A stretch of DNA of 38,445 nucleotides from RUG13409 sp045546135. Lineage in GTDB: Bacteria > Bacillota > Clostridia > Peptostreptococcales > Anaerovoracaceae. Numbering within the stretch: the first letter of the stretch is position 1; each line of letters begins with the position of its first letter. The stretch covers positions 1 to 38,445 of the forward strand of contig JAZQCD010000027.1 in assembly GCA_045546135.1 (NCBI GenBank), in the 5' to 3' direction. A program made the position numbers and the translations under genes. Positions 16,470 through 24,434 of the stretch are shown here, one piece after another. Under the pieces are notes generated by a model, which did no database searches, was not told the DNA's origin, and saw nothing but the letters and a program-made list of their open reading frames with translations.

Positions 16470-18429
16470 ATTCCCTTTCCTGTATAAGGCCCTCCTTGTA
16501 TGCCTCTACCAACATCTTGAGGGTCTCTATGGTCTCCTGACGCTTCTTTCCGTCGTCAGTATCCTTGTTGAGCATGCGGACCGAAATATCCTGCCTTGCC
16601 ACCTGAGTGGAATGGATATCGAGTTCCTGCTCTACGGCCTTTTCTCTGCTTTCGAACGGATCATGGGCCGTAAGGATGAATCCGTATGAGTTCTGTACCA
16701 AAGAGTATCCGGCTATGCCGGTAGTCTTTTGGTAAGGTTTTGCAAAACCACCGTCTATTACCATGGCTCTGCCGCCTGCATGAAGAGGATTTGTACCCTT
16801 CTTTACAGGCATATGCCCGTTGATTATACACCCATTGACAGAATCTGCATCAAATTCTTTCAATATTTTTTCAACTATGTCCACCCTGTCCATGAGTCTG
16901 TAGTAAGGATTGTCTTCCTCTATCCATGTGACAGGATCGTCTATGAAAAGCCTCTCAAAGGTAGTGATCTTCTTCTTTCCAAAGAGAGGGCTTTTGTAAC
17001 CGCACCAAAGGAACCAGCACATGTCTATGCCTCTTTCCTTGCTTATCCCCGGTTTTCCGAAATATCCGTTCCTCACAAGGCCGTCTGCATAATTGAACCA
17101 GTCTTTGCCTTTTCTGTATCCGTCAGACGTATTGATGGGGTCGAATTCTCCGTCTTCCGTAAGCGGCATGCAGCCGTGGAACAGAAGGTTTCCGTTGACT
17201 CTCTTGTAAAGGCTTCCTTTTTCGTAAAGGAAACGCACATGGTCTTGGAGAAGTTTGCTCTCCATAAAGGCTTTTTTGAGTCTCTCAACTACGGCCTCTT
17301 CCTCCTCTGTGAGCCTGTATGGATCCTTTGGATCTATGGTGGGGAAATTCTTATCCTTCATAGGATACTCTATGCCGTCTACTACGACAGTGCCCTTTTC
17401 GTAGTCCACCTTATGAAGGAGAGGAAGCGCATCCATCTCGTAATATGGATGCTTTTTTACGATAGCGCCCTCGAGCTTGAACTGTATGATGGCTATGGCC
17501 TTTGATATCTTTGCAAGGGATACAAGGTCTGTATCGTGCATGGCATCGATCTCTGACGTTACCGCTTTAAAACAGCTGCACGGATCGTCTCCGTAGGTCT
17601 TAAGAGCAAAGGTGATGAGGGGTCTTAAGGATATACCGTAGCCCACCTCAAGTGTATGGAGATTGTCATACCTTGTGCATATACGAATGACATTGGCTAT
17701 GCAGGCAGTATTTCCTGCTGCTGCGCCCATCCAGAGAATGTCGTGGTTTCCCCACTGTATGTCTACATCGTGATAGTTCTTTAGGAACTCGACCACCTGG
17801 TCTCCGCCCTTTCCTCTGTCGTAGACATCTCCTAAAATGTGGAGCTTGAATATGGATGTATCAGATATGAAGTCAGAAAGCGCGATTATGAGATCATCAC
17901 CCTCGTCTGCTTCTATTATTGAACGTATAATGCTCTCTCTGTGATTGCTGGTCCTGAAATCGTCGCTCCCGTTTGTGCTGAAAAGAAGCTCTTCCATGAT
18001 ATATGCGAACTTTTCAGGCATCTTCTTCCTTAAGAATGACCTTGTATACTTGAAGGTGGTGACTTCGACCAGTTTTACGAGCCTGTTCAAAGTCTTCTCG
18101 TAAAACTCATTCATATCTACTCCTGACTTTTCAAGGAGCTCCAGTTTTTCTTTTGGATAATATATGAGAGTAGCAAGGGTCTTTCTCTCTGATTCAGGAA
18201 GATCGGGAAAACTCTCGTCTATCTTTCTTCTGATGGTACCTGAAGCATTTCTCATGATATGGACGAAAGCTTCATATTCTCCGTGGATGTCGGAAAGGAA
18301 ATGCTCTGTACCTTTAGGAAGGTTTTGAATGGCAAGAAGATTTATGATCTCTGTAGCTGCAGAGATCTTGCTGGGATAAGTTTCTGACAGAAGTCTTAAA
18401 TATCTGAGATCGCTTTTGCTGATATCCAT
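16468..18429 (-). CDS. fbp: Fructose-1,6-bisphosphatase, class III
   Basis: Hydrolyses fructose-1,6-bisphosphate to fructose-6-phosphate in gluconeogenesis; cytoplasmic. The 653-residue protein is the Firmicutes-specific class III type, with metallophosphatase motifs FLSDIHGEYEAF, GDVYDRGKGG and GNHDILWMGAAAG, and NGHMPVKKG with GGRAMVIDGGFAKPY further on. The start is ATG 18429 because GGGAGG lies five bases upstream. An upstream in-frame ATG (18462) directly abuts the -10 box and could not be transcribed as a leader. It is divergent from aroA. Confidence 0.96.
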   Translation of the reverse strand: MDISKSDLRYLRLLSETYPSKISAATEIINLLAIQNLPKGTEHFLSDIHGEYEAFVHIMRNASGTIRRKIDESFPDLPESERKTLATLIYYPKEKLELLEKSGVDMNEFYEKTLNRLVKLVEVTTFKYTRSFLRKKMPEKFAYIMEELLFSTNGSDDFRTSNHRESIIRSIIEADEGDDLIIALSDFISDTSIFKLHILGDVYDRGKGGDQVVEFLKNYHDVDIQWGNHDILWMGAAAGNTACIANVIRICTRYDNLHTLEVGYGISLRPLITFALKTYGDDPCSCFKAVTSEIDAMHDTDLVSLAKISKAIAIIQFKLEGAIVKKHPYYEMDALPLLHKVDYEKGTVVVDGIEYPMKDKNFPTIDPKDPYRLTEEEEAVVERLKKAFMESKLLQDHVRFLYEKGSLYKRVNGNLLFHGCMPLTEDGEFDPINTSDGYRKGKDWFNYADGLVRNGYFGKPGISKERGIDMCWFLWCGYKSPLFGKKKITTFERLFIDDPVTWIEEDNPYYRLMDRVDIVEKILKEFDADSVNGCIINGHMPVKKGTNPLHAGGRAMVIDGGFAKPYQKTTGIAGYSLVQNSYGFILTAHDPFESREKAVEQELDIHSTQVARQDISVRMLNKDTDDGKKRQETIETLKMLVEAYKEGLIQERE

Positions 18430-18462
18430 GGTCGCCTCCCAAAAAATCGTATCATTGTACAT

Positions 18463-18471
18463 ATTATATCA
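18463..18471 (-). promoter_or_regulatory. Extended -10 promoter of fbp
   Basis: A perfect TATAAT (complement 18463-18468) with TGA before it (TGnTATAAT) on the minus strand. The -35 region (GGTTAG, complement 18486-18491) is poor and overlaps the -35 of the divergent aroA promoter, so the two may compete. Confidence 0.65.
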
Positions 18472-18481
18472 TACCAGTCCT

Positions 18482-18510
18482 TTGACTAACCATTGTTAAA
18501 ACTGTATAAT
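18482..18510 (+). promoter_or_regulatory. aroA promoter, predicted leaderless
   Basis: TTGACT (18482-18487), a 17-base spacer and a perfect TATAAT (18505-18510). The start is expected near 18517, four bases before the ATG, so there is no room for a ribosome binding site. Confidence 0.75.
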
Positions 18511-18520
18511 ACAAATCGTA

Positions 18521-19762
18521 ATGTTAGTAGTTTATCCAAGCAAACTTAACGGGACCATCAAAGCTCCTGCCTCTAAGGCTCATGCCCAGAGGCTTCTTTT
18601 CATGGCTGCGCTTTCAGACTACAAGACAGTCATAAACAATGTCCCAAGCTGCGGAGATATAGACACGACCATAGACTGCTTAACAAAGCTTGGCTGCAGA
18701 ATAACAAAGAAACCCGGCGTCATAGAGATAGAACCTTTCCCAAAGAATACGCCTGCTCAATATGCAGACTTTGACTTTAGAGACAGTTCTACGACGGCAC
18801 GCCTTGCCATAGCAGTAGCAGGAGCTCTTGGCATCAAGACCACCTGCCAGGGATCTGTGAACCTTCAAAGAAGAAGGCTCCTGCCACTTACGAGCAGGAT
18901 GGCCATAAGGGGAGTCAAGTTCTCTAACTTCTCCATACCCTGCACAACCGAAGGAAGGCTCCTTGGAGGAGAATATATATTCGAAGGAAACGAAGGTTCT
19001 CAAAACATATCAGCCCTTCTCATAGCTCTTCCTCTTCTAAGAGACCCAAGTGACATAAGACTTGCAAGTCCTCTTGTAGACTCATCCTTTATCGAGATCA
19101 CTATCAATGCTCTTAAGGATTTTGGCATAGTCATAGAGAAAACGGATCACGGATATCATATCCCGGGACAGCAGTATTATCACACACCAAGGACCGTGAC
19201 AGTAGAAAACGATTGGGGCCTTGCATCCATGTGGGTCACTGCAGGCGCTGCCTGCGGAGGCGATGATACCTGCGTAACAGTCACTGACCTTCCTCTGAAT
19301 TCCCCTCAGGAATACAGGGATATAAAGTCTATAATAACCCTTCTTCACTACGACTTCATGGGTCTTAATATCGACGCAAGTGAATGCCCGGACCTTGCCA
19401 CGCTCTTTGTTGCTCTTGCCATAGTAAAAGGAGCAAACCTGGAAGTAACAGGCGTACCTCAGCTTAAGTTCAAAGAAACCGACAGGATGAAGAACATGGC
19501 CGAGATAGCAAGGACCCTTGGACAGCACACAAGGATACTTCCTGACGGCATTGAAGTAGAAGGTATAGGATATCCTGACTACGAAAGAGGAAGGCTCATA
19601 GATACCAAAGGAGATCCTTGGGTATTCATGTCCATGGTGCTTGCAAGCGTAACAGCGACCATACCCTTCGCCATAAAGGATGAATATGACGGAGACAAGA
19701 TAGACAGGAACTTCCTAAAGACTTTCCGCGAACTTGGCGGACAATACGAAATAGTAAAATAA
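18521..19762 (+). CDS. aroA: Divergent 3-phosphoshikimate 1-carboxyvinyltransferase (EPSP synthase)
   Basis: A 413-residue enolpyruvyl transferase. The family condenses shikimate-3-phosphate with PEP in chorismate synthesis. Retained active-site equivalents are Lys19 and Arg24 (PASKxxAQR), Gln161 (GSQ), Asp291 (CPDLAT), Glu319 and Arg322 (KETDR) and Lys400 (KTF). Changed positions are Ala20 where the family has Ser, RDSSTTAR (87-94) in place of GNAGTxxR, and DPW (365-367) in place of the DHR motif, which loses a PEP-binding Arg. No other shikimate gene is nearby. It may still be a working AroA, since low-identity clostridial forms exist, or a paralogue. The gene appears leaderless and is followed by a shared terminator. 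Confidence 0.82.
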   Translation: MLVVYPSKLNGTIKAPASKAHAQRLLFMAALSDYKTVINNVPSCGDIDTTIDCLTKLGCRITKKPGVIEIEPFPKNTPAQYADFDFRDSSTTARLAIAVAGALGIKTTCQGSVNLQRRRLLPLTSRMAIRGVKFSNFSIPCTTEGRLLGGEYIFEGNEGSQNISALLIALPLLRDPSDIRLASPLVDSSFIEITINALKDFGIVIEKTDHGYHIPGQQYYHTPRTVTVENDWGLASMWVTAGAACGGDDTCVTVTDLPLNSPQEYRDIKSIITLLHYDFMGLNIDASECPDLATLFVALAIVKGANLEVTGVPQLKFKETDRMKNMAEIARTLGQHTRILPDGIEVEGIGYPDYERGRLIDTKGDPWVFMSMVLASVTATIPFAIKDEYDGDKIDRNFLKTFRELGGQYEIVK

Positions 19763-19763
19763 T

Positions 19764-19797
19764 AAGATCTGAAAAACTAAAGTTTCAGATCTTTTTA
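19764..19797. terminator. Bidirectional terminator between aroA and whiA
   Basis: AAGATCTGAAA (19764-19774) and TTTCAGATCTT (19783-19793) form a perfect 11-bp stem with an eight-base loop. A T-run follows on the plus strand and a weaker one on the minus strand. It serves the convergent aroA and whiA genes. Confidence 0.82.
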
Positions 19798-20739
19798 TTT
19801 TCCTTTAAGTTCGGTTGCTATCTCAGATATCTTTGCAAGCCTGTGATTGAGTCCGCTCTTTCCTATGGGAGGGTCGAATATGGCTGCAAGGTCTGCAAGA
19901 GAAAGTTCCGGATTGTCAAGTCTAAGTCTTGCTGTTACCTGCAGTTTTGCAGGCAGGTAATCAAGTCCTACAGTTCTGTCTATATACCGTATATCCGATA
20001 TGATCTTCTGCGCTGCATTGACAGTCTTGTCCATGTTTGCTATCTCGCAGTTGTTCTTTCTGTTTGCTTCGTTCTTCATCTCCTTTGAGATGCGCACATT
20101 TTCAAATTTGAAAAGCTGATTGGTAGAACCGATGACCGTAAGGAACTCGGATATCTGCTCAGCATCCTTTATATATACGACCTCTTTGCCCCTTCTTTCG
20201 ACTACCTTAGCCCTAAGACCAAAGCTCCCAAGAAGCCTTTTTACATCCGATGCTATAGTCTCATTTGCGCAGCTTATCTCAAGGTGATAGGCTTTCCCTG
20301 GATCTGATACAGAACCGGCAGCAAGGAATATGCCCCTTAAAGCAGCCTTTTTGCAGCAGCGCTTCCTGTAATTTGAACTTTCGAGACCATCCTTTATATA
20401 GTTAGAACCTTCTAAGACTCCAAGTATACCGACCTCTCTTAATATGGCTTCCGAGTTCATCTCAGGGGTTATGGTAAGAGAATAGGTATGACCCTTCCTC
20501 ATGAACTGTCCCGAGCCTACGGACAAAGAGGTCTTAGTTCCGAAATATGATTTTACAAGGGTTATGAAAAGACGCGCCACGGCAGGATTATCTGTCGTGA
20601 CTTTCAGTCCCGGTTTTCCTCCGATTATGACTATGCTTCCTGCAAATCTAATATATCCCGTAAGCTGCGCTAGCTGGCAGCACTTACGGCTCGTATCGAG
20701 ACTTGTAAGTTCTTTTTTTATATCGGAAGTAAAACTCAT
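19795..20739 (-). CDS. whiA: DNA-binding protein WhiA
   Basis: A 314-residue protein of the WhiA family, which in Gram-positive bacteria affects cell division, chromosome segregation and, in actinomycetes, sporulation. The N-terminal two-thirds is the LAGLIDADG-like fold (FTSDIKKEL, ARLFITLVKSYFG, LRGIFLAAGSVSDP). The C-terminal helix-turn-helix is ARLRLDNPELSLADLA with GKSGLNHRLAKI near the end. Length is normal. Its start overlaps the rapZ stop by four bases. Most Firmicutes place yvcK (glmR) between rapZ and whiA; here it is absent. Confidence 0.95.
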   Translation of the reverse strand: MSFTSDIKKELTSLDTSRKCCQLAQLTGYIRFAGSIVIIGGKPGLKVTTDNPAVARLFITLVKSYFGTKTSLSVGSGQFMRKGHTYSLTITPEMNSEAILREVGILGVLEGSNYIKDGLESSNYRKRCCKKAALRGIFLAAGSVSDPGKAYHLEISCANETIASDVKRLLGSFGLRAKVVERRGKEVVYIKDAEQISEFLTVIGSTNQLFKFENVRISKEMKNEANRKNNCEIANMDKTVNAAQKIISDIRYIDRTVGLDYLPAKLQVTARLRLDNPELSLADLAAIFDPPIGKSGLNHRLAKISEIATELKGK

Positions 20740-21590
20740 TTCGTCTTTCTAAGTTCTCTGTTCGAAAGCTCTACCGTAAAGCCCTTTTCTCTTAATCTTC
20801 TTGCTATCTCTGCTGCTATGACTACGCTCCTGTGCTTTCCTCCTGTACAGCCAACAGCGATATTCAGGTGATACTTTCCTTCTCTTCTGTATTTTGGAAC
20901 GAGATCGCAGTATATAGATACCATCCTGTTTATGAAGTCGTCTGTCTCAGCAAAACCAAGGACGAAATCTCTTACCTTTTTGTTTTTTCCTGTCAAAGAC
21001 TTAAGGCTTTCCACATAGTAGGGATTTGGAAGGAACCTGACATCCACTATCCAGTCTGCCTCTTCAGGCATACCGTATTTGAAGCCGAAGCTTTTTACGG
21101 ATATCCTGAACTGTTTTTCAGCATCCACACCCAGCATATCCATGATCTCCGAATAGAGCTGAGCAGTTTTTATCCCTGTAGTATTTATGACATAGTCTGC
21201 CTTGCGTCTTACTGCTGCAAGGAGCTCAGTCTCGGCAGCTATGGCAGCTTCTGTGTTGCCGTCGGTAGCCAAAGGGTGATCTCTCCTTGTCTCCTGATAG
21301 CGCATTAGTATAGTCCTTTGGCTTGCTTCAAGAAACATTATCTTGTATTCTATGCCCTGCTTTTCAAGAGACTGAAGGCTTTTTCCAAGGTCTGAGAAAA
21401 AGCGTCTTCCTCTGACATCTGTTACTACAGCTATCTTCGATATGGAAGGGTCTCCTTTTAGATGCTTGACAAGGTCTGAGATCATATCAGGAGGCAGGTT
21501 ATCCACACAGTAATAACCTATATCCTCAAGGCATTCTATAGCAGTTGACTTACCGGCACCCGATTGTCCGGTGATGATCAATAGTTCCAT
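20736..21590 (-). CDS. rapZ: RapZ/YvcJ nucleotide-binding protein (RNase adapter family)
   Basis: A 284-residue P-loop protein of the RapZ/YvcJ family. Walker A is GQSGAGKST at residues 8-16, followed by ALEDIGYYCVDNLPP-like ECLEDIGYYCVDNLPP, and the C-terminal domain has IAVGCTGGKHRSV, the conserved ligand-binding block. In E. coli RapZ senses glucosamine-6-phosphate and tunes GlmS; in Bacillus YvcJ has GTPase activity with a less clear role. It lies 25 bases after murB and is coupled to whiA, the usual neighbourhood for this family. Confidence 0.95.
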   Translation of the reverse strand: MELLIITGQSGAGKSTAIECLEDIGYYCVDNLPPDMISDLVKHLKGDPSISKIAVVTDVRGRRFFSDLGKSLQSLEKQGIEYKIMFLEASQRTILMRYQETRRDHPLATDGNTEAAIAAETELLAAVRRKADYVINTTGIKTAQLYSEIMDMLGVDAEKQFRISVKSFGFKYGMPEEADWIVDVRFLPNPYYVESLKSLTGKNKKVRDFVLGFAETDDFINRMVSIYCDLVPKYRREGKYHLNIAVGCTGGKHRSVVIAAEIARRLREKGFTVELSNRELRKTK

Positions 21591-21615
21591 TTAATACGCT
21601 CCCCCAAAAATTATT

Positions 21616-22530
21616 TTATATATCTCCTATGATCCTAACCTCAGGTTCGAGACATACTCCGCTCATTTCATATACTTTGTTTTGAACATCCTTCATGAGT
21701 TCAAGAACATCGCTCGCCGTAGCTCCCCCTTTATTGATAACGAAACCTGCATGAAGTTCTGATACCTGAGCTCCGCCTACAGTATATCCTTTTAATCCTG
21801 CCTGCTCTATGAGAGCGCCGGCAAAATGTCCTTCAGGTCTTTTGAAAAAGCTGCCTGCGCTTGGATATGAGAGGGGCTGCTTTTCCTTCCTTGCTTTTGT
21901 GAGCTCCTCCATCTTTGCATGGATCTCGTCTATATTTCCTTGACAAAGCCTCATCTTGGCTTCTATGATGACTTCCTTGCTGTCCATAAAACGGCTGTGC
22001 CTATATGAAAGCTCAAGTTCATCTTTGTCATATTTGTATATATCGCCTTCCGGAGTTACAGCTGTAACAGAAGTAAGAACATCTGCCATGGATCCGCCGT
22101 AAGCGCCTGCATCCATATATATGCCTCCTCCTAAAGATCCGGGGATACCTGATGCAAATTCAAGGCCAGTAAGGCTCTTTGCTGCAGCGACCTTTGAGAT
22201 ATATGAGAGCATGGCACCTGCGCCTGCTGTGATCACATTACCCTCTATCACTATCTCTGCAAACTCTTTTCCGAGCCTTATGACTACTCCGTCATATCCC
22301 TTGTCTGTAAAGAGCACATTGCTGCCGTTGCCAAGTATCATCCACTTTGCGCCAAAGGTCTTGATGACAGATAATGTATATCTAAGTTCTTCCAAATTCT
22401 CGGCTATGACAAAAAGGGCCCCATTGCCGCCGCAGCGGAATGTGGTCTCTTTTGCCATGGATGCATTTCTTATGAGTCTGTCCTTATTGATCTTTTCTGA
22501 CAGTTTTTCTTTTATTATGTCGTAATCCAT
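21616..22530 (-). CDS. murB: UDP-N-acetylenolpyruvoylglucosamine reductase
   Basis: Reduces UDP-GlcNAc-enolpyruvate to UDP-MurNAc in peptidoglycan synthesis; FAD enzyme, cytoplasmic. The 304-residue protein has the FAD-binding block LGNGSNVLF (residues 67-74), LEFASGIPGSLGGG (123-136), YRHSRF and the catalytic Ser227 in YPSAGSFFKRP. A C-terminal LEPEVRIIG carries the catalytic Glu. This is the short type II MurB of Firmicutes. It starts two bases after the Fic-like gene, so the two are translationally linked. Confidence 0.96.
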   Translation of the reverse strand: MDYDIIKEKLSEKINKDRLIRNASMAKETTFRCGGNGALFVIAENLEELRYTLSVIKTFGAKWMILGNGSNVLFTDKGYDGVVIRLGKEFAEIVIEGNVITAGAGAMLSYISKVAAAKSLTGLEFASGIPGSLGGGIYMDAGAYGGSMADVLTSVTAVTPEGDIYKYDKDELELSYRHSRFMDSKEVIIEAKMRLCQGNIDEIHAKMEELTKARKEKQPLSYPSAGSFFKRPEGHFAGALIEQAGLKGYTVGGAQVSELHAGFVINKGGATASDVLELMKDVQNKVYEMSGVCLEPEVRIIGDI

Positions 22531-22532
22531 AT

Positions 22533-23285
22533 TTATCTTCTCTGTTCGTTTGCCTGGTGAGCAAGAGATACTACAGCATCGAGCCTATTGTAAATGCTTC
22601 TTTCGAGCATATCCTTAAAAGGTCCTATGTCGCCGTCTTCTATATACCTTGTCATCATGCTGTTGTATTCTCTGTCATCTACAGAAAGCTGCGGCAAGGG
22701 GTATCCAAGTTCAAGAAGTGAGAACATGAGCACTGCCATGGAGATGAGAGTCGTCTCATCTCCAAAGGGGTAGAGCCTGTTCATTTCAAGATGAAGCTTT
22801 ACAGCTCTCTTAAGAGGATCTTTCCTGTCAGGACCCTCATTGATGTATTCCTTTATGAGTGACTTAAACTTTGACGGTACGTTTTCTTCCGGTTCAGGAA
22901 TATGATCCCACTCATATACAGCGCTGTGATTCTTTCTGAAGACCTCATCGTCAGCTACCTCAAGTTCAAGATCCAGGAGCATTTTTGCCCACCGACATAC
23001 CATGCGAAGCTCAAGATCTGTGCTCATGGAGATATAACTGACCATATCCTGATAGACTTTCCTGAAATGGTCAGCAAGGGTATATTCAGCTAAAGTTATC
23101 TCCTCGCTGATGCTCCCTTGTATCATCTTTACGACAGCAGTCTTGTGGACTTTGTCTCCACGGATCTTAAGAATACTGTATATCCAGCTCCACTGATCGC
23201 TTTGCTGCATCCAGGTCCTGAATTCAGGATCTTGAGGAAAATTCCCTTTAAGCTCTGTTAACTTTTTGTTGATGAGATCTATCAT
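22533..23285 (-). CDS. Degenerate Fic-domain protein (catalytic motif lost)
   Basis: A 250-residue protein with the general layout of a Fic-fold protein. A helical N-terminal part contains SILKIRGDKV (residues 38-47), resembling the start of the Fic region. The core reads KRAVKLHLEMNRLYPFGDETTLISMAVLMFSLL-type sequence (159 onward), followed by ELGYPLPQLSVDDREYN. This lines up with the Fic motif HPFxxGNGRxxR plus the xxLLxxAGYPP helix that follows. The catalytic His is Tyr172 and GNGR is ETTL (177-180), so AMPylation is not expected. The ATG at 23285 is taken as start; a TTG two codons upstream is possible. It lies between a TSCPD gene and murB with almost no spacing. Confidence 0.68.
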   Translation of the reverse strand: MIDLINKKLTELKGNFPQDPEFRTWMQQSDQWSWIYSILKIRGDKVHKTAVVKMIQGSISEEITLAEYTLADHFRKVYQDMVSYISMSTDLELRMVCRWAKMLLDLELEVADDEVFRKNHSAVYEWDHIPEPEENVPSKFKSLIKEYINEGPDRKDPLKRAVKLHLEMNRLYPFGDETTLISMAVLMFSLLELGYPLPQLSVDDREYNSMMTRYIEDGDIGPFKDMLERSIYNRLDAVVSLAHQANEQRR

Positions 23286-23314
23286 ATGCAAAGACGGTCA
23301 AAAGACTATTTTAA

Positions 23315-23578
23315 CTAAGCTCTTGTAGCTTCTCTTTCAAGAGCAGCTTCGAGTCCCTTTGCGAACTGGTCTGCGCAGGATGTGCCTCTGCCGCCGCATT
23401 CGTTTCCTTTGAGTATCTCTATGACTGTCTTGGGATCCTGACCCTCAACAAGTTTGGATATGGCTTTAAGGTTTCCGTTGCATCCGCCTTCAAATGCTAC
23501 ATTGTGGATCTTTCCGTCCTCAAGATCAAAGGATACGCATCTGCTGCATACGCCCTGATTGTAATGAACATATTTCAT
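23315..23578 (-). CDS. TSCPD domain protein (TIGR03905-type)
   Basis: An 87-residue cysteine-rich protein. It carries Cys11 and Cys14 (GVCSRC), Cys33 (EGGCNGN), Cys61 and Cys68, with the last in the TSCAD motif that resembles the TSCPD tail of adenosylcobalamin-dependent ribonucleotide reductases. Stand-alone members of this family are common in anaerobic Firmicutes and have no settled function; the cysteines suggest metal binding. The start is ATG 23578, eight bases after GGAGGAG; a longer frame to 23671 has no ribosome site. It is the first gene of the run to whiA. Confidence 0.88.
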   Translation of the reverse strand: MKYVHYNQGVCSRCVSFDLEDGKIHNVAFEGGCNGNLKAISKLVEGQDPKTVIEILKGNECGGRGTSCADQFAKGLEAALEREATRA

Positions 23579-23726
23579 GATATAAACTCCTCCGTGTGTT
23601 TCTTTTTTATCCATATAAGAATACCACAGAAAGACAACAAAGAAAACAGAAAAACTCTTGCATTTTAGCAAGTATTATTGTAAACTAATCGGGCGTAATT
23701 GAATATGCTTATTTAAACTTAAGCAC

Positions 23727-23815
23727 GGAGGGTTGACCGAGTGGCTAAGGAGCTCGCCTGGAAAGCGAGTAAGGCTGAGAAGGCCCCGTGGGTTCGAGTC
23801 CCATGCCCTCCGCCA
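23727..23815 (+). tRNA. tRNA-Ser (anticodon GGA)
   Basis: The acceptor stem GGAGGGT pairs with GCCCTCC, followed by discriminator G and an encoded CCA (23813-23815). The anticodon stem CTCGC/GCGAG holds loop CTGGAAA with anticodon GGA. A long variable arm (AAGGCTGAGAAGGCC region) and the T-arm with GGTTCGAGTCC confirm a class II serine tRNA that reads UCC/UCU. It borders an accessory segment. Confidence 0.97.
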
Positions 23816-23824
23816 TTAGAAAAA

Positions 23825-23857
23825 AGAGAGTACCAAAATATGGTGCTCTCTTTTTTT
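23825..23857 (+). terminator. Terminator after tRNA-Ser
   Basis: AGAGAGTACC (23825-23834) and GGTGCTCTCT (23842-23851) form a 10-bp stem with one G-U pair, followed by a run of T to 23857. Confidence 0.88.
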
Positions 23858-23872
23858 ACCTGTTGATGGAAA

Positions 23873-23887
23873 GGCATGGGACGAGAA
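23873..23887 (-). repeat. Inverted partial copy of the tRNA-Ser T-arm
   Basis: Read on the minus strand, TTCTCGTCCCATGCC matches the tRNA-Ser T-arm segment TTCGAGTCCCATGCC at 13 of 15 positions. It lies 57 bases after the tRNA, between its terminator and the stop codon of the next gene, in opposite orientation. Confidence 0.5.
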
Positions 23888-23888
23888 C

Positions 23889-24392
23889 CTAATTATCCTT
23901 CCCCATATTGTAGAAGAAATCGAATATTCCCTTTCCGTCTTTGTAAGAAGACAGTATAGCAGGCAGATGCACTCCGGTATTCTTTGGCTCTTTAGATAGC
24001 AAATATACTGTACCATCACCAGTCAAAAGAAGGTTGTAGGTCTTATCACTTGTATATATGGTCAACTTCTCACAGGGAAGTTCTCCTCTCATGATTTCTC
24101 CGGGTGATACCAGTTTCCTGCCGTCCCATTCGAGTTCATAAAGATACTTTGCCAATTTATCAACATCACCAGCAGATAAGGCAAGGTTCGTCTCACCCTC
24201 AAAATCGGCATCTCCATAACTGTAACTGATTCGGCTTGGTTCATAATCATAAATAACGACCTGCACAGCCTTTATATCAGAATTACTGATTTTTAATTTC
24301 ACTGATTTCCTGTCACCGATCAATGTGAGAGTCAATACAACTGCAACGATCAATATGAACAGTATAAGCAATACTTTTGATCCTTTTTTCAT
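23889..24392 (-). CDS. Membrane-anchored protein of unknown function
   Basis: A 167-residue protein with an N-terminal KKGSK, one TM segment (about residues 7-26) and an extracytoplasmic domain. The rest is mixed: IKAVQVVIYDYEP, then an acidic segment, LAKYLYELEWDGR, and CEKLTIYTSDKTYNLLLTGDGTVYLL, which looks like a small beta-rich domain. No family is recognised. AGAGGTATTTCAC precedes the ATG. It is the last of three same-strand genes in the tRNA-Ser segment. Confidence 0.7.
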   Translation of the reverse strand: MKKGSKVLLILFILIVAVVLTLTLIGDRKSVKLKISNSDIKAVQVVIYDYEPSRISYSYGDADFEGETNLALSAGDVDKLAKYLYELEWDGRKLVSPGEIMRGELPCEKLTIYTSDKTYNLLLTGDGTVYLLSKEPKNTGVHLPAILSSYKDGKGIFDFFYNMGKDN

Positions 24393-24434
24393 GTGAAATA
24401 CCTCTTTTATAAACTGATGACCAAGGTGAACCGT

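Noticed and set aside
16729..17505. 258-residue plus-strand frame
   Set aside because: Complement of fbp; unusually long but without start signals or recognisable motifs.
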